Assembly: GCF_051622035.1 (NCBI RefSeq)
Contig: NC_135365.1
Span: forward strand, 1,974,501-2,038,500
Reading direction: 5' to 3'
DNA from: Arctopsyche grandis
Taxonomy: Eukaryota > Arthropoda > Insecta > Trichoptera > Hydropsychidae
Length of the DNA stretch: 64,000 nucleotides
Position numbers and translations under genes: made by a program. Below the pieces are notes generated by a model. That model saw only the letters and a program-made list of their open reading frames with translations, was not told where the DNA came from and ran no database searches. Below, piece by piece: positions 19,957 to 31,987 of the stretch (position 1 is the stretch's first letter; each line of letters opens with the position of its first letter).

Positions 19957-22200
19957 GCCATAACTGTAAAAATTAAAAAAATAATTAAAACCAAGCTATT
20001 GTACACTTCTATGCATTATATTGTACAAGCTTCTATTATTGTACAAGCTATTGTATTCTTCTGTTTATGCGCTAGATACGTAAGAAAAATTGCGTTGTTC
20101 TTTCGATTTCAGGGCTATAAATCATCGTTTTTGATATTTTCATCACGAATTAATCATCAGCGGACCTCTTTTTTTTTCATCATACGGACTACACAGGAGA
20201 TATATGAAATGAATTTAATGACATTGTTCATTATACAAAGCCGCGTTAGATCAAAATCATACAGAAGAAGTCCGTGTAAATCGAGAGATCAAGATGGCTT
20301 ATTTAATATTGTATAAAATTAATTATATTGTATAAAAACTAATAAACAAACGATGGATAAACGTCAACGACTATCTCGCCGGGCAGATTTCAAACGCGTC
20401 TTACACGATATTTTTGCACCATCGTAATGGCGGAGGATCCATTTACTTATATTGACGACCAAAATGAGCAATATGGCAAAGTATGAAAACGATCGGATAA
20501 GAGGCAAACTTTTTCCTGAATTGTAATCGTAAGTGAAACGTAGAGGAGGTATGTAAAAATGAACTTGAATGTTGTGCCTAAAAGAAAAACACAAAAAACA
20601 TATGATCAAAATGGAAGTACCCAAAGGTTTGAAAATGGGTTTAATACCAAAAGGTCACACAAATGAAGCAGATCTTTAAAATATCATGTTAGCAAAACTG
20701 AAACGTGTAAATTGAAGAGTTGCGTTTTAAATTTGAGGGGCGTCACTGAGCTTTCTCTCAGTTGCCAGTTCCGTACGCATTTATAATTAAATAGGGGCGG
20801 CATGCTTTGGCGGCTGGGCGCCAAAATATTGGCTTTGGTGGTATTCCAAAGTAATACGACAGACAATTGGGAAGGCCAAATGAAAACAATTCTTTGTGGC
20901 AGGTACGTGTAGTGGTAATAAAAATGGAAGTGCTCGAAGGCGAACATTAGTTTTTCTAAGGTTTAATGAAAGTTTCAGGTTCAATATAATAAATTTTCTA
21001 TATTCAGCTTCATTTTCTATTCCTTGATTAAATGTTGTATGTAACATTAAAAATAAAATATACAGTTGTTGGCTATGTTAACTGTGTAGTTGGTCACTTT
21101 TATTTAAAATCAAAACCTTTGACATTGAGGAGTTTTTTAATACCCTGATGGTGCTACTGTTCACTACTAGATGGTAGTAATGTATGGGTACGATTTAACG
21201 GTGCAATTAAAAAAATAGCTTTGCTCCTTAGAACGAATCATTTGCGCATTAAATAAATATATTTCTGTTAAATTAAAAAAATTACATTGAATAATATCTT
21301 ATTTGCAGTATGAGACAAAAAAAAATGGTTCGTTCATTTAACAATTAAAAAGTGAGCAGTTAAAGGTAGAATTGAAAAATTCCTATAATTTTAAATATAA
21401 CAAATTTGCAGTTAAATTAACAAATTCTTAATTCGCGAATTATTAAGATTAAACACCTTTTATACAGAGTGGACCAACTTGGACGGTTGTCGGTCGAGAC
21501 ATGGCCGATCCTATATGCGATATCTTTAATGCTCAGCGTTAATGCGCATTTCATTCATTTTAGGTGGCTTTATATTTTTTCTGTTGTGAAAGTAACTTAT
21601 CTAAATTTGATATTAAATTTTTTTCAAATGATCAAGTTGTTTTTGATTTATTTACTAGAGGTTTTTAGTCTTATTGATTATTTTATTTATTTAAGTGTAC
21701 AAATATTATATTAAAGGAACATAAGACTTTTTATGCGTTATTTTTTTTTGTAATCTAATTATAATTATTTTCTATTGCTATTTTTTTTTTAAATATTAGA
21801 AAATATTTTTAAATTGCACATTTTTATTTTTAAATGAAATAATATGTTTTTTAATTCACACGAATTTTATGAAATGTTTACTATAAATGCACATTTGTTT
21901 TTATAAAATGCGCATTTAAATTGTCCCCGTAATATATTAATTTATCGTCAATTGGCGTTAATGCATTTTTTTTCTCCAAATGACCAATAACTGCAGTGTA
22001 CGGTCTATACATATATGTATGTATATATGTATCTACATTTGATAGTTTTTTTTGCACGGCAAACACATTCCAGGATAGATGTATGTATAAATTAAAAAAA
22101 AAATCGAATGTACAAGTGAAATTTCTGAGTTGAAAATCAAACACAGTTGTGAGGGGTGCTGCAAATTGACGTGACAATATTGGTTGATAAGTACGAATGT
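19957..22200. other. intergenic, no supported gene
   Basis: AT-rich. Short frames such as 19897-20316 plus and 20787-21047 minus show no domain or splice context. A slightly GC-richer patch at 20730-20900 is unexplained. Nothing further can be supported. Confidence 0.45.
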
Positions 22201-22208
22201 GTATAGTC

Positions 22209-22569
22209 CAGAGAAATGTAATATTAATAGTAGTGGCTTTAGGTGTTCTTTTGTTGTCAAGTGATATTCTGTCCACGGACAGATCTAAATAATTTTAGCA
22301 TCAGTCATATTTGACGCTTGGTGCTCGACGTATGTCCGATAAAAACTTCTCTGTTTGTTTATATTACTCGAAAGATGGGCAAGCATAGGTAAAAATTGCA
22401 CAATACATTCAAAAACACACAATAAACAACATGGGATACATTTTTATAAGTACATAAATTGATCCGATTGTATTCCGTGCGATGTAGCGTATTTATAGAG
22501 ACGTACCGCGTAAAATTGACAACAATTATTTATTCGTAAGGGCCCCTCTATACTTATTACATCTCTCTG
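22209..22569 (+). mobile_element. hAT-type MITE family G, 361 bp
   Basis: Starts CAGAGAAATGTAATATTAAT, ends ACATCTCTCTG, and is flanked by perfect 8-bp duplications GTATAGTC (22201-22208 and 22570-22577). Confidence 0.88.
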
Positions 22570-22577
22570 GTATAGTC

Positions 22578-22975
22578 ATATATGTAAATGTAGTTAGCAT
22601 CCATACATGCAAATAAGAAGCAGCAGTGTATTTCGTTACCGCTTCCGTAACATTTTCATTATGAATCCGCATAAACAATTAAATCAGATACAATTAGAAA
22701 TTTAGACAAGGATAAATACAATCGTTGAGAATTTCGAATAGTTGTCTGACTGAAGTTTGAACCTGGCAACTCCCAATGATAAATTGAATTACAAACATAG
22801 CTGTCACTCTATCTATCATCTAACATGTACGCACATTCTGTTTGTACAGATCTTATATTCTATCTTGATAATCGCTGGCGTTAATGATGCCATATTAAGC
22901 GTCTATTACGACGCACGGGCAAGAAAATTGCTTACTTTCAACATTTTTTCTATATATGACGTACTACTAGTGGTG
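22578..22975. other. intergenic, no gene seen
   Basis: Mixed AT-rich sequence; no domain or repeat recognised. Confidence 0.45.
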
Positions 22976-23110
22976 CTACCCGGCTTCGCTCGGTAAATGG
23001 AAATACAGTCTAGTAGTGAGAATAACGTCGAAACATGAAAAAAAATCTTCATTTGTAAAAACATATTACCGACCAATCACAATTCTTAGTCTTTGACCAA
23101 TCCAGCCAAT
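22976..23110 (+). repeat. ACTAGT-start dispersed repeat (family F1), partial
   Basis: Begins ACTAGTGGTGCTACCCGGC followed by TTCGCTCGG. The downstream part has repeated CCAATC/CAATCAGAAACGA motifs. Related to 34775, 48267, 49470, 49655 and 51836. Confidence 0.55.
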
Positions 23111-24120
23111 CAGAAACGACTTTGACGACAGGCAATCAGAAACGAATTGCAGACGCCGTTTCGGTTTTATATTTAAGATGTACATACATATCATAAATAC
23201 AATAAGAAATGCCAATTTATCGGGATTTTTTTGATAAATTATTACCGGTTATATTGATAATTAAGAATATGGCTGAAGTATTCTCGTATTTCAAACTAAT
23301 TCGTCTTTTGGCCAAAATGCATTGGCCAAATGCGATATTGGTGGCAATGACCGGTGTATTGAGCTGGAATTAGGGTTGACGAAAGTTTGGAAATGTCATT
23401 GACCACTAAATATCATTGAACTATGTAATTTGCAAACCTTTTTAATCGAAAGCGAGCTATTGTGTTACGTTTTAGAATTATTAAAAATCCACATTTACAT
23501 ATACAAAACATTAGAAACTATAACTATAAAAAATATTTATACAAAACATTGGAAACTATGACTATAGTTGAAAAGTTTGTAATTTTCGATGTTTTCAAAT
23601 TAGTGTCACGATATTAACATGTCTATTTTTGTATAACAGTAAGTAAGTTATTGTATTATATATTCAAAAATCTCAAAGAAATTATGTTGAAAACAATTCC
23701 GGAATTTCTGAAAGTTGTTTAAGTTTTTCTATTTATAATTTGATGTAAAGAGAATTAAAGAATCCTTGACCCAAATAGCACTGTACATTTTCTTCTAGTT
23801 GCTATTAATCCAATGAAGAAGGGGAGGGGAACTTTGGAGCTAAATTCAAATGATTTTTTTGTTTGAGATACTTTGAGTTATATTTTGTAAAAAAAAAACA
23901 TGGATGGGTATATACTTCAATGGTCGACTGGACCACCAGGAGTAAGGAAATTTACCGGTGGGTAAATTTGGAAAAGGGGAGAAAATTTTAAAACGAAAAT
24001 TCCGAGCTTTCAGATGGTTCAGTCCATTCTCGATATATGTATTATATGTATGTATGTATGTACGATTTACTAAAAGCTTTAGCTCTGGAACATTGGAACC
24101 CAAAGTGCATCCATTATCAC
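23111..24120. other. intergenic, no gene seen
   Basis: AT-rich; contains a short near-duplication (ACAAAACATTAGAAACTA and ACAAAACATTGGAAACTA near 23500-23555). No gene recognised. Confidence 0.45.
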
Positions 24121-24735
24121 AGTGCTCGATTTAAAATTCATTTGGTCGCCTACCGATTGGATAGAGATTAGTAGTGTGGCTCTCGCTTGTGATTAGTTGC
24201 GGTCCTGGAGTGTGTAAAAGCAGTAAAGCAGAGGCGTTTTTCCGTTTTCTAGAGACACACCATTTGTGCGTCGACGTCAATCCGTCTGGGGTAGCACAGG
24301 GAAGGATTTCCGAGCACAATTCAGAGGTGACAACCACTGGTACCACTAGGGAGGGTAAACGGGCAGTGGTTCACGGCCCCCGTTTGGGTCTATTTCGGCG
24401 CGACGTGGACTGCCCGGGCTGTCCTCTCGCACACTGGTTTATTTCTGTATGGGGCCTCTCGTACTCTCTTGCCGATTTAAAATCGGCTAGCTGCTGGTGT
24501 TGGACCACTCTTGGGACGCAGAAGCAGAATGGCGCCAAGCGTCGACGCATCGCGACGAGACAGGACAGAGAGAACTTCCCTGGTTGCGTACCAGACGCAC
24601 TCAAAGCTGGGCTCGCCAATTTCATGACGTAGTGGTTGACGTGTTCAGGGCAGTGCTCCCCAATCGAATTGCGGTAGGTGAAGATCAGGCCTGGTTAAGT
24701 GAACGATTGCGGTCTACCAGTGGACTGTGACAATT
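24121..24735. other. GC-rich segment of unknown nature
   Basis: Markedly GC-richer than its surroundings. Plus-strand frames 24174-24632 (152 aa) and 24497-24730 (77 aa), and a minus frame at 24371-24625, overlap, and none shows a domain I recognise. It could be a decayed retrotransposon interior or a host exon. No splice evidence supports either. Confidence 0.3.
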
Positions 24736-24952
24736 GCTTCAATACTGGTACCTGGAGTTTCATTTACATTGCATCTGAGTGCTGACGTCTTTTCTGCTGA
24801 AAACCCACCACGCTGAAAATTTCGCCAAAATTTCCACCTAGAATTATTTACAAATCCAATAGAAAGCAGGTAAAAAAATTGTAGCTAATCCAAACAAACC
24901 CTAGATAACTACCGCCGAGGATTTCAAGTTTTGTACAGGTGTGTTTAGACTC

Positions 24953-25178
24953 TCTTATTTTATTTTTTTATTTAATTTACACCAAGAAGGCCTAACTGGT
25001 AAACCCAATGCGCCTTCCTGGCCAAAGACAATTATATAAACATATATGTACACCATCCATATATACACAAATACTTCCATACAAATACACATACATACAT
25101 ACATAAATATAAAAATACACATATATACATATACATACATACACACCTACACATATATATATTCACATATACATACAT

Positions 25179-25185
<7 letters not shown>
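24953..25185 (-). mobile_element. SINE 3' tail fragment
   Basis: Carries AAGAAGGCCTAACTGGTAA and GCGCCTTCCTGGCC, the version 1 hairpin, next to an A/T-rich tail. No tRNA head is identifiable. The following ACATATACATAC-rich stretch is simple sequence. Confidence 0.65.

Positions 25186-25241
<56 letters not shown>
25186..25241. repeat. (TA)n microsatellite
   Basis: About 56 bp of uninterrupted TA dinucleotide, flanked by ACATAC-type degenerate repeats. Confidence 0.95.
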
Positions 25242-25249
<8 letters not shown>

Positions 25250-25531
25250 CACATACACATACAATACATACAAACATTATACATGCATATACACATAAAC
25301 ACATAAATCATTACAATTAGTTATTGAGTTCAATTGACTCATATTAAATACTTCTGACATAAAAATTAATTCATTAGGAACAAAATTCAAACTCCTAGGA
25401 TTAAAATCACTCAAGATCATGACTTTCCTGCCAGCCAAAACATTAAAATTATTTTGCAAATTTGAAAAAAATTAATTTATAATTCGGAGGAGATTCAATC
25501 GGAGGAAAATACAAATTATATATCTTGCAAC

Positions 25532-25884
25532 GGTTCGGTGATTATTGGTCACAAAGCGCTCGGTCAAATGTTACTAAAATCTGTATAATGGAACATCTGA
25601 CAGCCGAAAAGTCCATCACACTAACGAGAACTTGAGTGCCAAATATTGTGTATTCGCGATTTTCATGGCAAAAATTGTCTTTATAACCACCCCAATGTGA
25701 CGAATAGTCCAATTACCCTTTATTGTATCATAATTTAACGGTAAACGGACTACCGAAAAGTCCATCACACTAACGATAACTATCATACTAACGAGAACTC
25801 AAGTGCCAAATATTCCATATTCGCGATTTTCATGGCAAAAATTGTCTTTTGGGCGATCGCAATGTGACTAATAATCCAATTACC
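25532..25884 (+). mobile_element. MITE family H, tandem pair
   Basis: First unit 25532-about 25724 (GGTTCGGTGATTATTGGTCA to CAATTACC). A second, 5'-shortened unit at about 25745-25884 repeats the CCGAAAAGTCCATCACACTA and TCGCGATTTTCATGG blocks. Flanks CTTGCAAC and CGTGAAAC may be a diverged 8-bp duplication within repeat C. Confidence 0.6.
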
Positions 25885-26464
25885 CGTGAAACAATATAAA
25901 ATAAACAAAATAAGTCTATTAATTAATGTTTTTTGCCAAAACTAGTTCAATCTTCTTCATTGTTGTTAAAATGTAATGTTCATAATCTAAATGCCAAGCC
26001 ACATTCTAAAATATTCAGCAGTTGGCGATTTCCAACGAGAAATTCTGCTATGGTTATAAATTCAGAAATTCCGGTGTAAACCAGTCAACCAAAAATGCAT
26101 TGAACCATGTTCAATGCATTTTTTTTTCAATGCTACCTGGGAAGGCTTAGCGGGTAGTATTCTTGTTTATTTTTACAAACTCAAAATACAATGCCTATCG
26201 GCGTATTTCAGGCTCGTGGACTCATGGTTGCAAAACGCCGATCGGCGTTGATTAGCATTCAAAGGTTAAAAAGACAAACTAACTAAGATCGACGCATCCA
26301 TGGCATCAACTAATTCCCGCTATGAAGTGGTAATATGAGGTCAACCCCGGCGAATTTGGGACTAATGTTTCATAGGTAGATTATGGATGGTCATTAAGGC
26401 AATTCTGAAACACAACACACGTTCAATAAAAAAGGTTTTCTACGAAGTTAAAATTAGTCATAAT

Positions 26465-26603
26465 TAGTCTTCGGCCTTAGCTGGCTAGAACAAGAGAGCA
26501 AAAAAGCATGTTTTACAATAGTATTAATTGATAATAGACAATTGCTAAGAGTGAACCATTTTTTGTGCCAAAAGCATAGTCCCAACGCCGATCTCAATCA
26601 GAG
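26465..26603 (+). mobile_element. hAT-type MITE 1 of a tandem trio
   Basis: Begins TAGTCTTCGGCC directly after GTCATAAT (26457-26464) and ends ATCAGAG directly before GTCACAAT (26604-26611). The inverted ends are weak; the flanking near-duplicate 8-mers are the main evidence. Confidence 0.55.
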
Positions 26604-26611
26604 GTCACAAT

Positions 26612-26764
26612 CAGAGGTAGGCGTTAGCTCGATGCTTTTCAAATAACAATAGACCTCTCCATTAGTGCTCAAAGCAAGAAAGCCAAAAAGGATGTTTTTT
26701 CCAAGGTATTGACAATAGTGAACCGTTTTTTGCGCGAAAAGCATCAAGCTAACGCCTACCTCTG
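26612..26764 (+). mobile_element. hAT-type MITE 2 of a tandem trio
   Basis: Ends CAGAGGTAGGCGTTAGCT and AGCTAACGCCTACCTCTG are perfect inverted repeats, flanked by GTCACAAT (26604-26611) and GTCATAAT (26765-26772). Confidence 0.85.
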
Positions 26765-26772
26765 GTCATAAT

Positions 26773-26925
26773 TAGAGGTAGGACCGGAAGCATCTCATTC
26801 ATTGTTAATTGTTCGCTGTGCTTTGTTCAATTTTATGAAGAACCTTTTTTTTTGCACTCTAGCTTTGTAAATAAATCCAAAACGCCCTGATTCCTGGAAA
26901 AAGCACGCTTCCTATCCGCCCTTTA
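26773..26925 (+). mobile_element. hAT-type MITE 3 of a tandem trio
   Basis: Begins TAGAGGTAGGACCGGAAGC and ends CCGCCCTTTA, flanked by perfect GTCATAAT copies (26765-26772 and 26926-26933). Same family as 31226-31383 and 36327-36479. Confidence 0.85.
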
Positions 26926-26933
26926 GTCATAAT

Positions 26934-28250
26934 GCCACAAAAGCAAATTGATCTAATGACCATCTTCTGTCTTCTTATAGTTAAAGGTATCTATCACTCT
27001 CATCTCTCGGTAAAGTATAGGGAAAAATCATGCGGGAAATCATCGAGGCTCTTCGATGTATGTATATGTCAAAGATTTTTTATACATTCACAAGCCTATT
27101 TAAAATATAGATAAAGTAAAAATAATAGTATAATGTCGACCGCTGTCTGTATCCTTGATCACGTTAAATTGACAAATACTATTTCAATAGTGCTAATTTT
27201 GCACAGTCCAATCCTGAACCCTCGCCGTGTTACTGGCATTTCAAAGAAAGTTAAAAAATAATTAGGGGGAGGGGGAGACAATAGGGAGCCTTTCTCTTTG
27301 TTTTATTTTAGTTTCGTGCAATGTTTCAGAATTGAAAATTTTCGTTACACGTGTCAAAAGTATTTTTGCTGCCTCCCCCCCCCCCGATTTATAATTTTTT
27401 TTTTCACCATTTTTAATAACTCTGTTACTATTTTCAATAATTTTACTATTTTCAATAACTTCCCGATACTATAGAATCACAAGCGATCGAACCGACCTCA
27501 TTGTTTGTTGTGATAAATTTTTATTGTGCCCTCTATAATTTTAATGTTAAAAATAAAAAAATCCTTAATATTATAAAAACACTGAGTTATAATTTTATAA
27601 AATTCTTTAAACGATCTTTCGATAACTTTCGAGGAAAGACCGAAGAGAACTGACGTAATAAAATTTCGTAGCTTTTATGATACGTAGAGTGATATTTTTT
27701 GAAATTTGTGAGTAATAATAAATAACTTAGTTGTTCGCCAACAAAACGTTATCCGAGTAGCGTTAAAATATCGAAAGCTTTGAACTAATTCTAAGAATTG
27801 TACATTTAAAAATTTATTGCACCGAACACGGGCACTTTTCTTGTTCACGGTTACACCCTTGTTATATGGGTTTGCATTTGAAAATCGTTTCTCAGTACAA
27901 AATACAAAATAATACAAAAGGCGGCCGTGATAACATTCGGCACGACATGTAGAAAAAAGTGTTATTTTTAATATTGTTTGCCTTTTAGATTTTTGTTTCA
28001 CATCTAGCAATAATGAAAGGGGACCCGAGGATTTTTTTTGGTTCGTGAATTTGCAAAATTCGCACAATATGGCTCTGACTTTCAGCCATATTCAGTTATT
28101 CAAAATCAAAAGTTTCCAGAAACCCATTGTTTGAAATCAAAAATGCAACTTCGAAAATATTGTTTTATTCGTAGTCGAATACATAGCAATTATAAGGAAG
28201 GTACTTCTTTTCCACTATGCACTAGCAAAATTAACCGTCAGCCATCCAAT
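26934..28250. other. intergenic, no supported gene
   Basis: AT-rich with a poly-C run near 27370. The longest minus frame (27675-28067) has no domain. A potential inverted pair GAATTTGCAAAATTCGC lies near 28046. No gene recognised. Confidence 0.45.
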
Positions 28251-28300
28251 GTGTTGTGCCCGTTGATATTTCAACGGGTGGTTTTTGACCTGATGAAAAT
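28251..28300 (+). repeat. short repeat end with CGTTGATATTTCAACG hairpin
   Basis: GTGTTGTGCCCGTTGATATT followed by TCAACGGG resembles the starts at 17633, 34623 and 37778. The stem CCCGTTGA/TCAACGGG is perfect. Confidence 0.5.
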
Positions 28301-28316
28301 GTCATGGTGTTATTAT

Positions 28317-28460
28317 TAGAGCCCGGAATCTGAAGGGGCTGTTTATCGTTCAAAGATTGTAAATGCATTGTTAAAGGTTTGCCGAACCTTTTTTACAAAG
28401 CATTTACAACAATTGAACAATAGGCGGCACGTTTCCGGCCCCTTCAGATTACGGGTTCTA
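28317..28460 (+). mobile_element. hAT-type MITE, 144 bp
   Basis: Begins TAGAGCCCGGAATCTGAAGG and ends TTCAGATTACGGGTTCTA, flanked by perfect 8-bp duplications GTTATTAT (28309-28316 and 28461-28468). The interior shares GTAAATGCATTGTTAAAGG with the MITEs at 35182, 40386 and 40518. Confidence 0.88.
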
Positions 28461-28479
28461 GTTATTATAAGTAAAAACT

Positions 28480-28640
28480 ACCTACCTACCTACCTACAAT
28501 AAAATATAAAGAATAATAAAATACCAATAGAAAAATCAATTAAAAGATTAAATTAATTTTCAATAGATGGCGCTAAATGCTTGTGAGACTATTTTTTTTA
28601 GTGGAAATATTGGTAGCAAACCGTATATATACAAGTCTTT
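28480..28640 (+). repeat. family F2 fragment
   Basis: ACCTACCTACC, then ACCAATAGAAAAATCAATTA and TTTTCAATAGATGGCGCTAA, then TATTGGTAGCAAACC, as at 17800-17955 and 35080-35181. Confidence 0.5.
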
Positions 28641-29999
28641 TCTTGATTGGCGAGCGTTATCACACACACACACAGAATAGCGCTATTATATGTATATGAT
28701 AAATATCGGAAACCCTTTGTTCTGAAATTGGATGACATCACTGCTGTACCGTCCCTAAAGAAGTTTTATATGAAATATAAATATATGTATTGTATATGAT
28801 TTTCCAGAAAGAGGTACAGAAGTTTGCCCTTATCTCATCAAACGTATCAATCGATTGATTCACTGATTGATTTGATTGATTGATTCACTGTTGCACGATT
28901 TTTGCGTCATCACAAGCTACAAACTTGAGAACCTTGGCAAGGTGTACCTAGTGCACATGAACTGAAGAGATATTGCGCTAAATTTGGATATAGGAAGTGA
29001 GTCAACGAAATTTGCACTCTCGCACAGCACAACTGTATTAAAAGTTCGTTTAACTTTTGAAATAATGAAATTAGTCGTACGCTGAACCTTCAAAGTTCAA
29101 TGAACAATTGCCTGTAAAATGCCTGCCAAATAAACATAGAATCATTTTTGGTTGATTTGCAATTTATTAGAAAACATGCATATTGGGCAGTGCAAGCTTT
29201 CTCTGACGACAAAGTCAAACGAACGCACATACATCATATGTACATACTTTAAAACGACCTAAGAATTAATTTGGCAGTCACACAAGTTTAAATTCATTGA
29301 ATTCTTTAAACCGAGTCTACATAGTTGAAAGAAACGTCATTTTCTCAACGGAGTGTGGTATATAAAATAAGAAAAAAAAGTAGTCTAGAAAAGTTGCGTC
29401 ATATCAGTACGAAAATACGACTGTCTCATACGTTTTTCCTATTCGTAGACCCATAATGTCACATGGGGATCGATTTGCAGATTCAACTTGTTTCAGTTCT
29501 TATTTATAATAATCAGTGAAACTGCTGGATAATTATAATGAGAAATTAACCCTTCGTTATCGGATCACAGCAGGTGATACAACAATGCTAAGTATTACAT
29601 ACGTCATATGTTGGCTAGAGCTTTGACCATGTTAATAAATGCATCGTGATCATTGCCAATTAATTGTCATAACGTAAAATAACATTCTATCGGATATGAA
29701 TCAATCTTTTAATATACTTTCATTTTACTTACATTCAAGTAATTTTCCCAGAGCATAATATGTAAGTATTCAATTAGAAAATTGGGTTAGACATCGTACC
29801 CAAGTATAAAATAGGTTAATATGTCAAGTGTAAAAATATATTGGTCACCACATTCATAATTCTATGGCTTCTATTCAATGCATATTAATTTAAGTATATA
29901 CTAAAATAAATAAATTGTTAAACTGTGGCCCGAGATCCGCATGCGGCCCGTTATGTATAATATTTTTACGCTTTGTATGTTGGAAGTTATATTATGATA
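28641..29999. other. intergenic, no gene seen
   Basis: AT-rich. A short TTGATTGATT-type array is near 28850-28890. No coding, RNA or clear repeat features. Confidence 0.45.
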
Positions 30000-31164
30000 T
30001 AGGGTTGCCAGGCGTCCTGATTAATCAGAAATGTCACCGGTTAAAAGCTTCGTGTCCCAGTGTCCCGAATGAACCTTTCGGGACGCCCAAGAGTCCCAAT
30101 TTTAAATTTTTTCTATTATGCATACTTTTTAAGCAATTTCAAAGCGACAAATTGATGGATTTAATAAAGAGGTAGCAAAGTTTTATGAAACATTGATAGA
30201 TTATTTGGTAAACAATGGACAATATCATTAAAATAATATTCTGTGTTTCCCTGGAAGAGCTTGAAAAAAATACCAGAATGGCTAGTTATTGAAAAAACAG
30301 TTGAATAGGAATAAAAATGTTATAATAAATGACACATATTTGTTTCATTAAAAAATATATTAAAAAAAGAGAGTTCACAATCGAAAATTGGAATGGAAAA
30401 ATAGCTGTAGAAAAATGGGTGGTTATATTTTCGCAAATAAAAATGGAATTTCCCGAACAGTAAAAAGATTTATGAGCATTTATAAGAATTGTAAATAGGT
30501 TTTTGAGTTATTTTTCCTATTACGCTGTACATATTAACATTATAATAATATAATACTATGATTACTAACAAAATTAATTTAAAATTGTTAAATAGAAAAT
30601 GATCAGTAGATCTAAGATGTATTTTGAACATAATTTAGTAATAATAAAAAGCATTTAAAAATCAAAATATCGCATGTGCGAGTATATTTTCTCCATAGCA
30701 GGGCATAATGGAAACGTGGAGAGAATATTCTCGTTAGTGGAGATTCAATGAACTGATGAAAGAAATAGACTTTCTATAGATGTAGTTGAAAGTATTCTAC
30801 ACCGCAATGAAAACTATGATTTCAATTGTTGCCAAATGTATGTACATATTTTTAAGTACTTAAAAATGAAGTAGTCTTGCATAAGGCCGAATCTAATGAA
30901 AAATATACAAATTCATGTTTAAAATATTTCTTTCCGATGTCTATATTTTCGTTTATTTTTTAATGTTCTTGTTCCAATTATTAAAATTTGTTGATTTTAT
31001 TTTCTCATGTAATATAAATTAAAAATTAAGTAGAAGCTAACATGACAGCCCAAGCGAGCCAAAATCTCGGGGAGAGGAAAAAACTAAGTGGTCTAATATT
31101 GTTGATTTTTTTGGTTGGGGTGGTGGGGGTCTCGGTTTGGCTTGGAAGAAATTTGGCAACCCTA
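30000..31164 (+). mobile_element. degenerate hAT transposon with TAGGGTTGCCA ends
   Basis: The left end TAGGGTTGCCAGG and right end TTTGGCAACCCTA are inverted repeats. At about 30695-30840 the plus strand encodes a recognisable hAT C-terminal dimerisation motif (GHNGNVERIFSLVEIQ, stop, TDERNRLSIDVVESIL). The rest of the transposase is lost or full of stops. No clear 8-bp duplication survives, and the right flank runs into (TA)n. Same TIR family as 56323-57086. Confidence 0.72.
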
Positions 31165-31166
31165 TT

Positions 31167-31170
31167 CATA

Positions 31171-31220
<50 letters not shown>
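31167..31220. repeat. (TA)n microsatellite
   Basis: About 50 bp of TA repeats between the hAT right end and the next MITE. Confidence 0.9.
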
Positions 31221-31225
<5 letters not shown>

Positions 31226-31227
<2 letters not shown>

Positions 31228-31383
31228 GAGGTAGGACCGGAAGCGTGCTTTTTCCAGGAAACAGGGCGTTTTGGGTCTATTTTCCAGGAAATATAGCAAA
31301 CTACAAAGCTAGAGTGCAAAAAAAAGGTTCATCATAAAAATGGACAATAAACAAGGAACGGCACGCTTCCGGTCCTACCTCTA
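31226..31383 (+). mobile_element. hAT-type MITE, 158 bp
   Basis: TAGAGGTAGGACCGGAAGC and its inverse at the right end, flanked by perfect 8-bp duplications ATTATATG (31218-31225 and 31384-31391). Confidence 0.9.
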
Positions 31384-31391
31384 ATTATATG

Positions 31392-31987
31392 TATCAAAAG
31401 TTTTCGCTGCGATATCATTATACATATGTACATTGGTCTTTAAATAAAGCGGGAAATACTAACTACAATCCAGTTTCAATTTATTTGTTTGTAATGCTTC
31501 AAAGGGATAGCAAGAAATTTTCTAGGGGCTGTAAATTACTAAATACATAGTAATCTAAAAATAGAAATACAATTAATATTTTTTTTAAAATATTTAAAGA
31601 GGAGTATGAAGGCGATTGAATGAGGATATTATGCGTATTTTATAAAGGGGCTTAAACGGTACTTCACTTACATAAGTTTACAAAAAAAGCTGCGCAGGTA
31701 CAAAATTTATTATTTACATACTTCCCTAAATGTGGACAGCATTCTTTATAAAGTATTGGATGGATTTTTGAATCTGATGAATCCGAAATAAAGGCAAACA
31801 GAATTTTGAAAATACTATGGGGTAAGCTGAGTGATGTAGCGATCGCACTAGTAGTCCATATTTTTTTAAAAACTTCTCTTATTTATCAACATACTTGCAT
31901 CTCGTTTTATTTTACATATGTATAAATATATAGCCGAGAATTTTCTCTTATTCATGTAAATATATAATATTTTTTAAGTATAAAAAC
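31392..31987. other. intergenic, no gene seen
   Basis: AT-rich; no feature recognised. Confidence 0.45.

Larger units (their letters stand above)
24785..26262 (+). repeat. dispersed repeat C, copy split by two insertions
   Basis: Left part (24785-24952) and right part (25885-26262) match 10325-10748 and 57290-57890. Between them lie a SINE-type tail with microsatellite and a MITE H pair. In the 10.5 kb copy the corresponding sequence is continuous (TCTCTAATATATCTTGCAAC then AATATAAAATAAA), which dates the insertions after repeat C. The right part contains AACGCCGATCGGCGTT. Confidence 0.75.

Noticed and set aside
20340..20425. 24-codon frame MDKRQRLSRRADF...
   Set aside because: Too short, no homologue recognised, no context; likely chance.
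24174..24730. GC-rich overlapping frames as a protein-coding gene
   Set aside because: No recognisable domain and no splice sites fitting one frame; kept only as an unexplained segment.
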